Both the position numbers and the translations under genes were made by a program. Below the pieces are notes generated by a model. It was given only the letters and a program-made list of their open reading frames with translations, was not told where the DNA came from and did no database searches. This document shows positions 1-8,037 of a stretch of 64,000 nt of DNA, in pieces. Position 1 is the first letter of the stretch, and every line of letters starts with the position of its first letter. This DNA is from Brenneria corticis. GTDB taxonomy: Bacteria; Pseudomonadota; Gammaproteobacteria; Enterobacterales; Enterobacteriaceae. The DNA lies in contig NZ_KZ819084.1 of the NCBI RefSeq assembly GCF_003115855.1, forward strand, positions 1-64,000. Reading direction: 5' to 3'.

Positions 1-72
1 ACTCTCAACTTTTCAAGTTGTTGTGTCAGATCTGGTCGCGACTAATACAACTAATATTGTCTAGGTCACAGG

Positions 73-918
73 CTAAATGGTTGTTTCTAAACTTTCTTCC
101 CAGCCTGATAAATTGATACCCAGTCCCTTTATTTTTTCGCAGGCTAATGTTGAAAAAGCAGGGCGATGGGCTGGAGTAGGGTATTGCTCCGTTGTTATCG
201 ATTTCAGCGTTGGGATTTTAGCCACAATTGATTTTTGTTCTGCAACTTTAAAAATCTCTTCAGCAAACTCGAACCAACTCACCTCTTTATTCCCACAGTA
301 ATGGTAAATTCCGCTTTCAGCTTTCTTTTCTAGTAGTCCAATAATTGCCAGAGCCAGATCTCCAGCATAGGTTGGGCATCCACGCTGATCGCTGACAATA
401 CTTAGCGTATCTCGTTCTTTGGCCAGTCTGAGCATGGTTTTGACGAAATTATTGCCGTACTCGCTGAATACCCATGCGGTACGAACAATGATTGCATCGA
501 GCGCGACTTTAGTTACCGCCTGCTCGCCTGCAAGCTTGGTTTTACCGTATACGCTTAAAGGATTGGTCGGGCTAGTTTCGCTGTAAGGTTGTGTCGCTTT
601 GCCGTCAAAGACATAATCAGTGGATACATGAACCAGGCGTATCTGTTGTTTACCCGCCACGATAGCCAAATTTGCCGGGCCTGTTACATTGATTCGTTCC
701 GCCAGCTCGGGTTCTGATTCCGCCTTATCAACTGCGGTATAGGCAGCCGCGTTTACGATGGCATCAGGTTGAAATTGCTTTATCGCACGTTCAACCTTTT
801 CAATGTCTGTGATATCCAGCTCATCTGCATCAGTTGCCCAGATCTGCCAGTCTCTAGGTAACCTATCCTGAAAACAACGACCCAGTTGGCCTTTTGCACC
901 GGTGAGTAATATTTTCAT
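73..918 (-). CDS. rfbD: dTDP-4-dehydrorhamnose reductase
   Basis: Catalyses the last step of dTDP-L-rhamnose synthesis, NAD(P)H reduction of dTDP-4-dehydro-L-rhamnose, in the cytosol. The 281-aa protein is full length. It has the Rossmann motif GAKGQLG (residues 7-13), the family motif STDYVFDG (99-106) and the SDR catalytic pair Tyr124/Lys128 in YGKTK. Its start codon overlaps the rfbC stop (TAATG), so it is translationally coupled at the end of an rfbA-rfbC-rfbD operon. The rhamnose presumably goes into O-antigen or another surface glycan. Only 72 bases of unremarkable sequence lie beyond its stop before the window edge. Confidence 0.95.
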   Translation of the reverse strand: MKILLTGAKGQLGRCFQDRLPRDWQIWATDADELDITDIEKVERAIKQFQPDAIVNAAAYTAVDKAESEPELAERINVTGPANLAIVAGKQQIRLVHVSTDYVFDGKATQPYSETSPTNPLSVYGKTKLAGEQAVTKVALDAIIVRTAWVFSEYGNNFVKTMLRLAKERDTLSIVSDQRGCPTYAGDLALAIIGLLEKKAESGIYHYCGNKEVSWFEFAEEIFKVAEQKSIVAKIPTLKSITTEQYPTPAHRPAFSTLACEKIKGLGINLSGWEESLETTI

Positions 919-1451
919 TATTTCAAATCCTTGAACAGTTTCCCCTGTTTATCTTTTTCAGACAGCAGAGGGTTTGACAGCGGCCATTCAATACCAATTT
1001 CAGGATCGTTCCACAGCAGGCCATCTTCGTGAGCCGGGTTGTAGTAATCTGTGCACTTGTATTCAAAATCAGCGATATCAGAGAGCACCGCAAAACCATG
1101 CGCGAGTCCCGGTGGCAACCAGAATTGCGTTTTATTTTCTTCCGAAAGGATAACTCCCTGCCATTTACCATAAGTGGGTGAGTCAGGACGGATATCAACG
1201 GCGACATCGAAAACCTCTCCACGCACAACCCGTACCAGTTTTCCTTGCGGATTGATCCGTTGGAAATGTAGCCCGCGTAATACCCCTTTACCTGAGCGAG
1301 AATGGTTATCCTGCACAAAATCCAGGTCGATGTTCAGCATTTGCTGATAACGCCGTTTTTCGAACGTTTCCAGAAAGAATCCGCGGGCGTCGCCAAATAC
1401 TTTCGGCTGAATGATTTTGGCTCCGTGAATTTTGGTATCTATGATTTGCAT
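918..1451 (-). CDS. rfbC: dTDP-4-dehydrorhamnose 3,5-epimerase
   Basis: RmlC-type cupin epimerase that converts dTDP-4-dehydro-6-deoxyglucose to dTDP-4-dehydrorhamnose, the third step of dTDP-rhamnose synthesis. The 177 aa carry the QDNHS segment (47-51) and LRGLHFQ (58-64) with the catalytic His62, both characteristic of the family, and length is typical. It starts one base after the rfbA stop and overlaps rfbD by one base, so the three genes are tightly coupled. Confidence 0.95.
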   Translation of the reverse strand: MQIIDTKIHGAKIIQPKVFGDARGFFLETFEKRRYQQMLNIDLDFVQDNHSRSGKGVLRGLHFQRINPQGKLVRVVRGEVFDVAVDIRPDSPTYGKWQGVILSEENKTQFWLPPGLAHGFAVLSDIADFEYKCTDYYNPAHEDGLLWNDPEIGIEWPLSNPLLSEKDKQGKLFKDLK

Positions 1452-1452
1452 A

Positions 1453-2325
1453 TTATTTTTCTGCGATCAGTTTTATTAAATATTGTCCGTACGGTGTTTT
1501 ACTCATAACGGATGCACCTTCAGCAACTTGCTGACGGGAGATCCAGCCTTTGCGGTAGGCGATTTCTTCGAGGCAGGCGACCTTCAGCCCCTGACGTTTC
1601 TCAATAGTGTGAATAAACTGCGAGGCTTCAATCAGGCTGTCATGCGTACCGGTGTCCAGCCAGGCAAATCCTCGACCCAGTAATTCAACAGTCAACAAAC
1701 CTTGTTCTAGATACATTTGATTAAGCGTGGTAATTTCCAGTTCACCCCGATGAGACGGTTTTATCTGGCGCGCCATTTCCACCACATCTTCGTCGTAAAA
1801 GTAGAGCCCGGTTACCGCCCAGTCGGATTTGGGCTTGATAGGTTTTTCTTCGATAGATAACGCTTTGAAATTTTCATCAAATTCAACCACGCCAAACCGT
1901 TCGGGATCCGTTACCTGGTAGCCAAAAATTGTCGCTCCTTTATCTTGAGCGACAGTCGCTTCCAGTTTTTTGCCGAAGCTCTGACCAAAGTAGATATTGT
2001 CACCGAGAACCAACGCGCAGCGTTCGCCATCAATAAATTTTTCGCCGATAAGAAAAGCCTGAGCAAGACCATCCGGGCTGGGCTGAATAGCGTAATTCAA
2101 CTGAATCCCGAAGCGACTGCCGTCGCCCAAAAGACGCTGAAACGCGGGCATGTCTTCTGGCGTGGTGATAAGGAGTATTTCGCGAATACCCGCAAGCATT
2201 AAAACAGAAATAGGGTAATAAACCATGGGCTTATCATAGATTGGCAGTAACTGTTTGGAAATGCCGCGAGTAATGGGATACAGCCTTGTACCTGTTCCGC
2301 CAGCTAACACGATACCTTTCATCAT
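1453..2325 (-). CDS. rfbA: glucose-1-phosphate thymidylyltransferase
   Basis: First enzyme of dTDP-rhamnose synthesis: glucose-1-phosphate plus dTTP gives dTDP-glucose and pyrophosphate. The 290-aa protein has the nucleotidyltransferase signature GGTGTRLYP (9-17) and full family length. ATG at 2325 follows an AAGGT ribosome site; a second ATG follows directly. It is the first gene of the minus-strand operon. The usual second-step gene rfbB (dTDP-glucose 4,6-dehydratase) is not next to it, so that activity must be encoded elsewhere (for example rffG). A 34-bp element repeated upstream of galF lies about 60 bp before its start. Confidence 0.95.
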   Translation of the reverse strand: MMKGIVLAGGTGTRLYPITRGISKQLLPIYDKPMVYYPISVLMLAGIREILLITTPEDMPAFQRLLGDGSRFGIQLNYAIQPSPDGLAQAFLIGEKFIDGERCALVLGDNIYFGQSFGKKLEATVAQDKGATIFGYQVTDPERFGVVEFDENFKALSIEEKPIKPKSDWAVTGLYFYDEDVVEMARQIKPSHRGELEITTLNQMYLEQGLLTVELLGRGFAWLDTGTHDSLIEASQFIHTIEKRQGLKVACLEEIAYRKGWISRQQVAEGASVMSKTPYGQYLIKLIAEK

Positions 2326-2382
2326 CGTACCTTAAGTGTTTTATCAATACCCAAAGTTATAAACGTGACAGTATATCTCATG

Positions 2383-2416
2383 GCACCAGAATTGTCTGAT
2401 GTGGCGGAAAAAACCT
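2383..2416 (+). repeat. 34-bp direct repeat, copy 1
   Basis: This 34-base segment is repeated at 9890-9923 in the same orientation with one mismatch (33 of 34 identical). The copies sit just outside rfbA and just upstream of galF and bracket a 7.5-kb accessory block. The element reads away from rfbA and towards galF, so it could be a duplicated galF leader or a footprint of insertion. Bases 2417-2495 next to it hold no recognisable gene. Confidence 0.8.
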
Positions 2417-2495
2417 ATGCTTAGTGATTAAATTTTGGTTACGAGGGGCAATAATCTTGGCGCTTACTGCAAGGGGGCTGTTGCTCACCTTTCCC

Positions 2496-2648
2496 CCAAC
2501 TCCTTATGTAAGTACCCCAACAAACCTATACTCCCCCTATATCACAGCAACACAAGGCATAGTCATGGCCGATCTGGCCCACAGCATTACGGAATGCGGC
2601 TACCGGGTGCTGTTTATCGGTAAGCGCCCGGATATCTCATCTGGTTAG
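2496..2648 (+). pseudogene. truncated duplicate of the yohD 5' end
   Basis: Bases 2496-2620 resemble 3717-3835, the leader and first codons of the intact yohD/DedA gene, including the ribosome-binding region and an ATG at 2565. Roughly one base in ten differs and there is a small indel in the leader. Similarity stops after codon 19 (LFIG); the frame then runs into unrelated codons and a stop at 2646-2648, giving a 27-residue remnant. It marks the left edge of a roughly 1.1-kb insertion holding a lipoprotein gene and a broken toxin gene. Translation is possible but a function is unlikely. Confidence 0.8.
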
Positions 2649-2703
2649 TGTTTTATCAACATATTGAATGGAGTTAGGAACGCGAAGCACGATGAGAAGG
2701 TTT

Positions 2704-2738
2704 AAAAAACCGTTAACAAGTTAAGTTAACGGTTTTTT
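2704..2738. terminator. bidirectional intrinsic terminator
   Basis: Perfect 14-bp inverted repeat (2704-2717 and 2725-2738) with a 7-base loop. The arms end in six A on the left and six T on the right, so it can act on either strand. It lies just beyond the stop of the minus-strand lipoprotein gene. Confidence 0.85.
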
Positions 2739-2748
2739 AATTAGGATA

Positions 2749-3183
2749 TTATTGGTCTAACTTGTCTGGATCGAATCCCCACCTTTTTTTAACATCATTC
2801 AGCCATTCTTGGTCTGAGGCCGTATTGTTTCGTTCTAGAACTTCTAGCAGTGGATAAGCGGTAAACATTGTCATATTTCCGTTTACCATTAATGGAACAT
2901 CTGTGGGGCCGCTATATTTCACTTTAAACAGAGGAAAATTATTCTCATCTACGCACCATACAGAAACTAATCTTCCATTACGCAATTTACAGTAATTAAT
3001 GACCATTGGCTGTAAATAGGTATCCATCATAAGAATAATCGAACCACCGGGCATTGGGGAACGCATTTTAGTTGTATAGTGGGTTTCAAAATACTCAATG
3101 GCACCACCCTTTTTTACGTCTCCGAACTTTATGGCACAACCAGATAGTAATAAGCCTATAATTAGTGAAACAACCAATCTCAT
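2749..3183 (-). CDS. predicted lipoprotein, function unknown
   Basis: A 144-aa protein with a short hydrophobic signal and a clear lipobox, LLSGC, with the lipidated Cys at residue 16, so it is expected to be anchored in the outer or inner membrane facing the periplasm. ATG at 3183 follows AGGA at good spacing. The rest is a soluble domain of about 125 residues that I do not recognise. The gene is AT-rich compared with its neighbours and sits inside the segment bounded by the yohD duplication, so it was probably acquired horizontally. It ends in a strong terminator and appears to be monocistronic. Confidence 0.75.
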   Translation of the reverse strand: MRLVVSLIIGLLLSGCAIKFGDVKKGGAIEYFETHYTTKMRSPMPGGSIILMMDTYLQPMVINYCKLRNGRLVSVWCVDENNFPLFKVKYSGPTDVPLMVNGNMTMFTAYPLLEVLERNNTASDQEWLNDVKKRWGFDPDKLDQ

Positions 3184-3377
3184 AATAATTCCTTAAAAAG
3201 CTTGTAAAGATTTTTTTACCACACACTCTAACAATAATGCTGTGCGGCCGGCAGAATACCACTAATGAATTTAGAGCTCAAATTATTACTAATTAACCTA
3301 TAGAGAAGTAATTTTTTAATTTTGTTTGCCATATGTTAAAATACAATTTGGACGATAATAATAAACAGGAGGTATAG

Positions 3378-3663
3378 ATTGAGATCGAAATTGGGATAGT
3401 GAATGATAAAGCGCTGCTGTTAGGAATGCTGTTTGAGATACCTTTACTTGCTAAACTGAGAACGTATCCCGCCGTTCGATACTGATGCTGCGCGCTACTA
3501 TGCCGATTTGGCTGTTACAACGAAGAATGGCGGAAGAGGATTCCCTCCGCCTGACGGATATAACGCAGCCATTGTCACTTCTCGAAAATTTATTGTGGCA
3601 TCCTGTAATACATCCCTTTATGAAGTCGGCGGCGTGAAAGTGCTTAATCCTTGGGATAAGTAA
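3378..3663 (+). pseudogene. broken FitB/VapC-type PIN-domain toxin remnant
   Basis: Two frames together give the C-terminal half of a PIN-domain ribonuclease toxin. The first frame, from 3378, reads IEIEIGIVND and continues to about 3470. The second, from 3475, reads FDTDAARYYADL and later DGYNAAIV and GGVKVLNPWDK, stopping at 3661-3663. The Phe-Asp/Ala-x-x-Tyr, internal Asp-x-x-x-Ala-Ala and terminal NPW spacing is that of FitB/VapC toxins. The N-terminal catalytic Asp region is absent and a frameshift lies near 3470, so it is inactive. No antitoxin gene precedes it. Bases 3184-3377 are AT-rich with no gene. Confidence 0.65.
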
Positions 3664-3779
3664 AAAAACACGGTTACCATGATTCGGCGGAAAATATTCC
3701 AGCATGGTGGTTTTAGCCAACTCCTTACCCCCCAAAAAGCCTATACTCCCCCTATATCACAGCAACATAAGGCATAGCC

Positions 3780-4340
3780 ATGGCCGATCTGGCCCACTGC
3801 ATTACGGAATACGGTTACTGGGCGCTGTTTATCGGCTGTCTGGCGGAAGGGGAAACCATCACCCTGCTGGGCGGCATTGCGGCGCATAGCGGATTGCTGT
3901 ACTGGCCGTGGGTGATTACGGTGGTGGCGGTTGGCGGCACATTGGGCGATCAATTACTGTATTTTTCCGGTCGCCGCTACGGCGATCGGATTATCTCGCG
4001 TTTGAAAGGTCAGCAAAAATGTATCGCCCGCGCCCAGGAACTGATTGCCCATCATCCGATGCTGTTCGTTATCGGCGTGCGTTTTATGTATGGTTTTCGC
4101 ATCATCGGTCCGGCTCTGATCGGCGCCAGTCAACTGCCCCCAGCGCGCTTTGTGCCGCTCAATATCTTCGGCGCCATACTCTGGGCTTCTCTATTCGTTA
4201 TGCTCGGTTATTTTGGTGGCCAGACGATTGAAAACTTTATTAGCGTCTTCGATAAAAAAATCTCCGCCTTACTGTTTGCGGTGCTGGTCATCGCCGTTAT
4301 CCTGTTGTTGCGCCACTGGTGGCGCCACCGCGGCGTTTGA
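3780..4340 (+). CDS. yohD: DedA-family inner-membrane protein YohD
   Basis: A 186-aa polytopic inner-membrane protein of the DedA (SNARE-associated/VTT) family. These proteins are linked to lipid flipping and proton-motive-force homeostasis, with roles in undecaprenyl-phosphate or phospholipid transport. The segment LAEGETITLLGG (about 20-31) and the block RFMYGFRIIGPALIGASQLP (about 101-120) are hallmarks, and the match to E. coli YohD as I recall it is close along the whole length. ATG at 3780 follows AAGG. A diverged partial copy of its first 19 codons and leader lies at 2496-2648. It is expressed on its own. Confidence 0.9.
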   Translation: MADLAHCITEYGYWALFIGCLAEGETITLLGGIAAHSGLLYWPWVITVVAVGGTLGDQLLYFSGRRYGDRIISRLKGQQKCIARAQELIAHHPMLFVIGVRFMYGFRIIGPALIGASQLPPARFVPLNIFGAILWASLFVMLGYFGGQTIENFISVFDKKISALLFAVLVIAVILLLRHWWRHRGV

Positions 4341-4404
4341 TAAAAACGGCTTCTTAATTTTGGAGCGAGGGTAAACGCCGGCCTTACGAAGCTTTACCGG
4401 AATA

Positions 4405-5244
4405 TTATAAAGGCAAAACAGATATTGCCTTACAACTACGCAACTGCTGAATAAATGCTCCAGCTTTGTTAATAACCGTTTGGGCGGAAGGCAAATTCAG
4501 GCATTCCAAGGAAATATACCCCTGATAGTCTGATTGTTTCAGCGCCTGGTAGATAGCCCCGAAATCAATATGGCCGTAACCGGGGAAGTGACGATTGGAA
4601 TCAGCAAAGTGGACATGCTTTAGTTTATCGCCCATATGTTGTATGGCTTCACTAACGTTGGGGTCTTCAATATTGGCATGAAAGGTATCCCATAAAATAC
4701 CAACCTGTGATGGATTATCCATGCTGTTTAAAAAATCGGCCATGGATGACGCACTATTCAGGTAAGGCGCTTCATAGCGATTAAGTGCTTCAATAATTAA
4801 TGTGACGCCCGCCTGTTGGGCTAGGTTAATGCAGGGTTGCAATGAATCAGTGAGCCGATGGCAGTATTCTTGCTCGCTTAAGCCATTTTCACCGCAGCGT
4901 AAAGATCCTATTGTCACATGGGAATGCAGAATTGCGGCGGTATCGATATGTTGGAAAAGTCGCTCCTGAGTACGGCATACCATGTTTTTATCAGTGGAGA
5001 TTAATGATAATCCCTCCTTTTTATGCGCTTGTCCGGTCGCTATGGTCGAACAGGCCAAATTGCGTTGCCGCAGATTATCGCTCAAGGCTCTAATGTCTGT
5101 ATCCTGATAATTGGATATACATATTTCGACAGCATCGAATTCGTTATTTTTTAACCAATCCAAACCTGCGTAAAAATCTCGCGTTAGAAAAGACGAGAAA
5201 GCAGCATCATACTGATAGGTTAATGTAGCACTGAATTTAATCAT
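4405..5244 (-). CDS. sugar phosphate isomerase/epimerase (TIM barrel)
   Basis: A 279-aa xylose-isomerase-like TIM-barrel protein. The expected metal ligands are visible in order: Glu in LIIEALNR, Asp in ILWDTFHAN, His in VHFADSNR and Glu in ISLECLN, as in D-tagatose 3-epimerase and hydroxypyruvate isomerase relatives. I chose ATG at 5244 because AAGGT sits 7 bases upstream; an extended reading frame to 5304 adds a 20-residue hydrophobic stretch without a ribosome site. It lies downstream of a TogB-like binding protein and oligogalacturonate lyase on the same strand, so its substrate is probably a keto-uronate or another pectin-derived sugar. The exact reaction is not known. Confidence 0.75.
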   Translation of the reverse strand: MIKFSATLTYQYDAAFSSFLTRDFYAGLDWLKNNEFDAVEICISNYQDTDIRALSDNLRQRNLACSTIATGQAHKKEGLSLISTDKNMVCRTQERLFQHIDTAAILHSHVTIGSLRCGENGLSEQEYCHRLTDSLQPCINLAQQAGVTLIIEALNRYEAPYLNSASSMADFLNSMDNPSQVGILWDTFHANIEDPNVSEAIQHMGDKLKHVHFADSNRHFPGYGHIDFGAIYQALKQSDYQGYISLECLNLPSAQTVINKAGAFIQQLRSCKAISVLPL

Positions 5245-5366
5245 GCTGAATACCTTAAATATATTTGTAAAAATAACTCCGTTTCTCAAAATGAATATCA
5301 TCACGTATCATGAAAAGCGGAGTTATTATGCTATCTGGATATGATTTGTATTCGTTAGTTGAATCG

Positions 5367-6650
5367 CTATTCGCGCATGGCGCGTTTCAGTATACGATCG
5401 CTTCCTTTAGAGAAATGTTCCGCAGCTTGTTTTACCGACATGCTTCCCTGATCGATAGACTGAATAGTTTCGTGATACAGCGCGACAAACTGCGGGTTGT
5501 CAAAATGTGGTGATGTTGCAATATCATGAGGCAATTTCATTGATGATTTGATGCCTGAAACCACAATGCTGTCATCTTTAATCGTGCCATCCAGCACAAG
5601 CTGGTTATAGGCTGTCTGACTTAACGGCACTCCACGCTCCAGTCCCATTGCCTTGACGCCGGCAGGGTCGTTCATCATAAAGTTAATCAATAAGGCCGCT
5701 TCTTTTGGATGTTTAGTGTTTTTCCCAATGCTGAACATCATCGTCGGTTTAAAGAATAAACCAGCGTCTTTAGCTCCCGGTAGCATAAAGAAATTACCCA
5801 GTTCAAGTTTATTATAAGGGGGTTTAAGGTTGTTTTCGTACATGATGGCGTTAGTATTCCACATGTATACTCCGCCCCACTTTCCTTCAATCCAAGGGCG
5901 CATTTCCCAGGTGTTGGATTTTCCATAAGAGGAAAGGATGCGCATTGATGGGAATACATGGCTATCAATCAGATCTTTATACAACTGGAAAAATTCAACC
6001 CACTGTTCCGACGAGTAGTTGAATTGTTTTTTTTCTTCATCAATGGCGGCAATATTATATTTTTGCACCATATAGGACTGTAGCAGCGTCAGCGATTCCA
6101 TATAATCCAGAACCAGGGGATAATAATTATCTCCTTTTTTCTGGAACGCTTGCCCGGCGGCCTTTAATTCATCCCAGCTATTGGGGTAAGCGACGCCGGT
6201 TTCCTCCCACAATTTTTTGTTGTAGTAGAAGCTACGGGCGGTTGCGGCAACGGGGATGCCGTTTAATTTTCCATTTATGGTTAATTGCGCTCGTGATTGG
6301 TTATCATACTGCGTCAGATCCAGCACGTCCGCAGCCTGGTTAAGATCGTAGAACCCATTGCCGTCCTTGGAGAAAATAGGTAGCCAGTTCCAGTTTGTCT
6401 GGATAACATCTGGTGCGTTATTTCCGGCAATCTGTGTTGTCAATCGGGATAAATAGCCTTCCCAACCGGCATATTCCGCTTTCACATTAATGTTCGGGTA
6501 TTTTTCTTCAAACGCTTTTATTGCCGAAAGGGTTGCCTGATGGCGGCTATTGCCTCCCCACCAGGAGAATCTGATTTCAACGTCCTGCGCCCACGTCATT
6601 GCTGGTGTCAGGGATAATAACGCGGTTGCCAGTGTGAGCATTTTAAACAT
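5367..6650 (-). CDS. togB: TogB-like oligogalacturonide-binding protein (ABC transporter)
   Basis: Family 1 extracellular solute-binding protein, 427 aa, with a Sec signal peptide cleaved about residue 21 (TWA). The mature start EIRFSWWGGNSRHQ and the segment QTNWNWLPIFSKDGNG are very like TogB, the periplasmic binding protein of the oligogalacturonide importer TogMNAB. ATG at 6650 follows GAGG. It lies 15 bp after ogl on the same strand. No permease or ATPase gene accompanies it here, so it is an orphan binding protein that would have to feed a Tog transporter encoded elsewhere, or act in sensing. The symbol rests on similarity only. Confidence 0.8.
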   Translation of the reverse strand: MFKMLTLATALLSLTPAMTWAQDVEIRFSWWGGNSRHQATLSAIKAFEEKYPNINVKAEYAGWEGYLSRLTTQIAGNNAPDVIQTNWNWLPIFSKDGNGFYDLNQAADVLDLTQYDNQSRAQLTINGKLNGIPVAATARSFYYNKKLWEETGVAYPNSWDELKAAGQAFQKKGDNYYPLVLDYMESLTLLQSYMVQKYNIAAIDEEKKQFNYSSEQWVEFFQLYKDLIDSHVFPSMRILSSYGKSNTWEMRPWIEGKWGGVYMWNTNAIMYENNLKPPYNKLELGNFFMLPGAKDAGLFFKPTMMFSIGKNTKHPKEAALLINFMMNDPAGVKAMGLERGVPLSQTAYNQLVLDGTIKDDSIVVSGIKSSMKLPHDIATSPHFDNPQFVALYHETIQSIDQGSMSVKQAAEHFSKGSDRILKRAMRE

Positions 6651-6665
6651 AATGACGCCTCGTAA

Positions 6666-7844
6666 TTATTGGTTTATAACGCGTAAAATAGATTCAGGTA
6701 TGGCTGCAAGGTAGAGCGCGGGTTTGCCGTGCATATCAGAAGAGAACAGCACGTTTTTTTCATCGGGTGTAAATGAGGGGTGAGGGTGGGTTACCTGCCG
6801 ATCACCGTCGAGTACGCGCCACGAACTGCCGTGTTTAGCTATTTTATGTACCTGTCTGTTGTTGATATCGAATAGATACAAAAAGGGATCCGTTTCATCG
6901 CTGTAGCCTTTATTATCCGCGATATCAATGGGCCTGCCTGAGCCATCGCCCACCACTAATGAGCCATCGTGATTACTCATCACGTGCGAGCAAGGCGGCA
7001 TGGCAATCAGTTTTTCATCCACCATGGTTTTCGGGTTTACCCGGCTCAGGTACCGAATCGGGCTGTCTTTGACATAGGTGACATAGAGTAGGGCGGAGCC
7101 GTCCGGCACCCAGAATTCATGGGTATAGCTCTCTTTTTCTGCTGGTTGTTTGGCTTTACGAATGTTGCTGCCATCCTCATTCATAAACCACATCCTTGCG
7201 TCAACCATATCCAGCGGGCCTTCGTGGCAGAATGCCACCGTATTGTCATCGAATGGACGATAAATAGGGTGTCCCAGCCATTGATTTTCCTGGAGGAGCG
7301 TATTTGCTTCGCCGGTTCGCAAATCAATTCGAATAAGCCGGCATAACGGATTTTCCAGATAAAATTCCTTAAAAATATTCCAGTCGCTAATGGGGCGCCA
7401 GTCATCGCGATGGATTTCAATACCGACCAATTTTGTACAATCGGAGTTAGCGACCCAGGTGCCGTATCCGACCCATTCATCTGGAACCTGATAAACAGAA
7501 ATTTCATCTAACGTGGTCAGGGTTACGCGCATTAAATTACGTTCACCCTTCACGTAATATAAATATTTTTCGTCAGGCGATAAGAAGCCGCCAAAGGTGT
7601 TATCGCCGGGGCCTTCGGTTAATTGTGTGGCGTTTTTTTTCTCAATGTCTAATAAATAATAGTTTCGATTGCCACCGAACTCGGCGGCAAAGATTAATTG
7701 TTCCCCCTGATTAAGAAAACATTTCTGATAAAAATAATTCCGGTGACAGATTACATCAGGCGGCGTCAGGCGAATGATGTTTGATCCGGTGTCTTCATCA
7801 GTATATTGATAGTAGTCCAATGTGGTGACGGTGCCTTTTGCCAT
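6666..7844 (-). CDS. ogl: oligogalacturonate lyase (PL22)
   Basis: Cytoplasmic beta-eliminating lyase that cuts short, often unsaturated, oligogalacturonides to 5-keto-4-deoxyuronate, an intracellular step of pectin degradation. The 392-aa seven-bladed propeller protein is full length. His287 (PCSHVMSN), Gln350, His353 and His355 (RQVTHPH) match the manganese-binding set known for the Yersinia PL22 enzyme, and CHEGP and HEFW are also conserved. ATG at 7844 follows AAGGGA. It heads an ogl-togB-isomerase set and is divergent from the 530-aa gene. KdgR control is expected for such genes, but I could not identify a convincing KdgR box. Confidence 0.95.
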   Translation of the reverse strand: MAKGTVTTLDYYQYTDEDTGSNIIRLTPPDVICHRNYFYQKCFLNQGEQLIFAAEFGGNRNYYLLDIEKKNATQLTEGPGDNTFGGFLSPDEKYLYYVKGERNLMRVTLTTLDEISVYQVPDEWVGYGTWVANSDCTKLVGIEIHRDDWRPISDWNIFKEFYLENPLCRLIRIDLRTGEANTLLQENQWLGHPIYRPFDDNTVAFCHEGPLDMVDARMWFMNEDGSNIRKAKQPAEKESYTHEFWVPDGSALLYVTYVKDSPIRYLSRVNPKTMVDEKLIAMPPCSHVMSNHDGSLVVGDGSGRPIDIADNKGYSDETDPFLYLFDINNRQVHKIAKHGSSWRVLDGDRQVTHPHPSFTPDEKNVLFSSDMHGKPALYLAAIPESILRVINQ

Positions 7845-7907
7845 ATTGATTTCCCTTGGTGTTGGTTCGCAAAATTTCGCGTTTTAATTGTTGTGCATAA
7901 AATAAAT

Positions 7908-7924
7908 TGATATGTGAATCACAT
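7908..7924. promoter_or_regulatory. palindrome between ogl and the 530-aa gene
   Basis: The 13-base palindrome ATGTGAATCACAT (7912-7924) lies in the 193-bp divergent region. Read from 7908 it also gives TGATA-N6-TCACA, a CRP-like arrangement with one good half-site. Either a CRP site or another operator for the divergent promoters is possible; this is weak evidence. Confidence 0.35.
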
Positions 7925-8037
7925 TTTTAATTCTGATTTCAGCAGTGTGACTGACGATTGAAGCATACTGACGCCAGTTTTATTCTCTGCTGACTATTAA
8001 GGTTTACGTTGTCCTCTTATTACGTTCAGGGCTAAAA

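Noticed and set aside
3451..3735. 94-codon minus-strand frame next to yohD
   Set aside because: The plus strand of the same bases carries a recognisable PIN-toxin remnant; the antisense frame has no features and overlaps the yohD duplication.
7861..8037. KdgR operator between ogl and the 530-aa gene
   Set aside because: KdgR control is expected, but no segment here gives the GAAA-N6-TTTC core with good spacing; only a different palindrome is visible.
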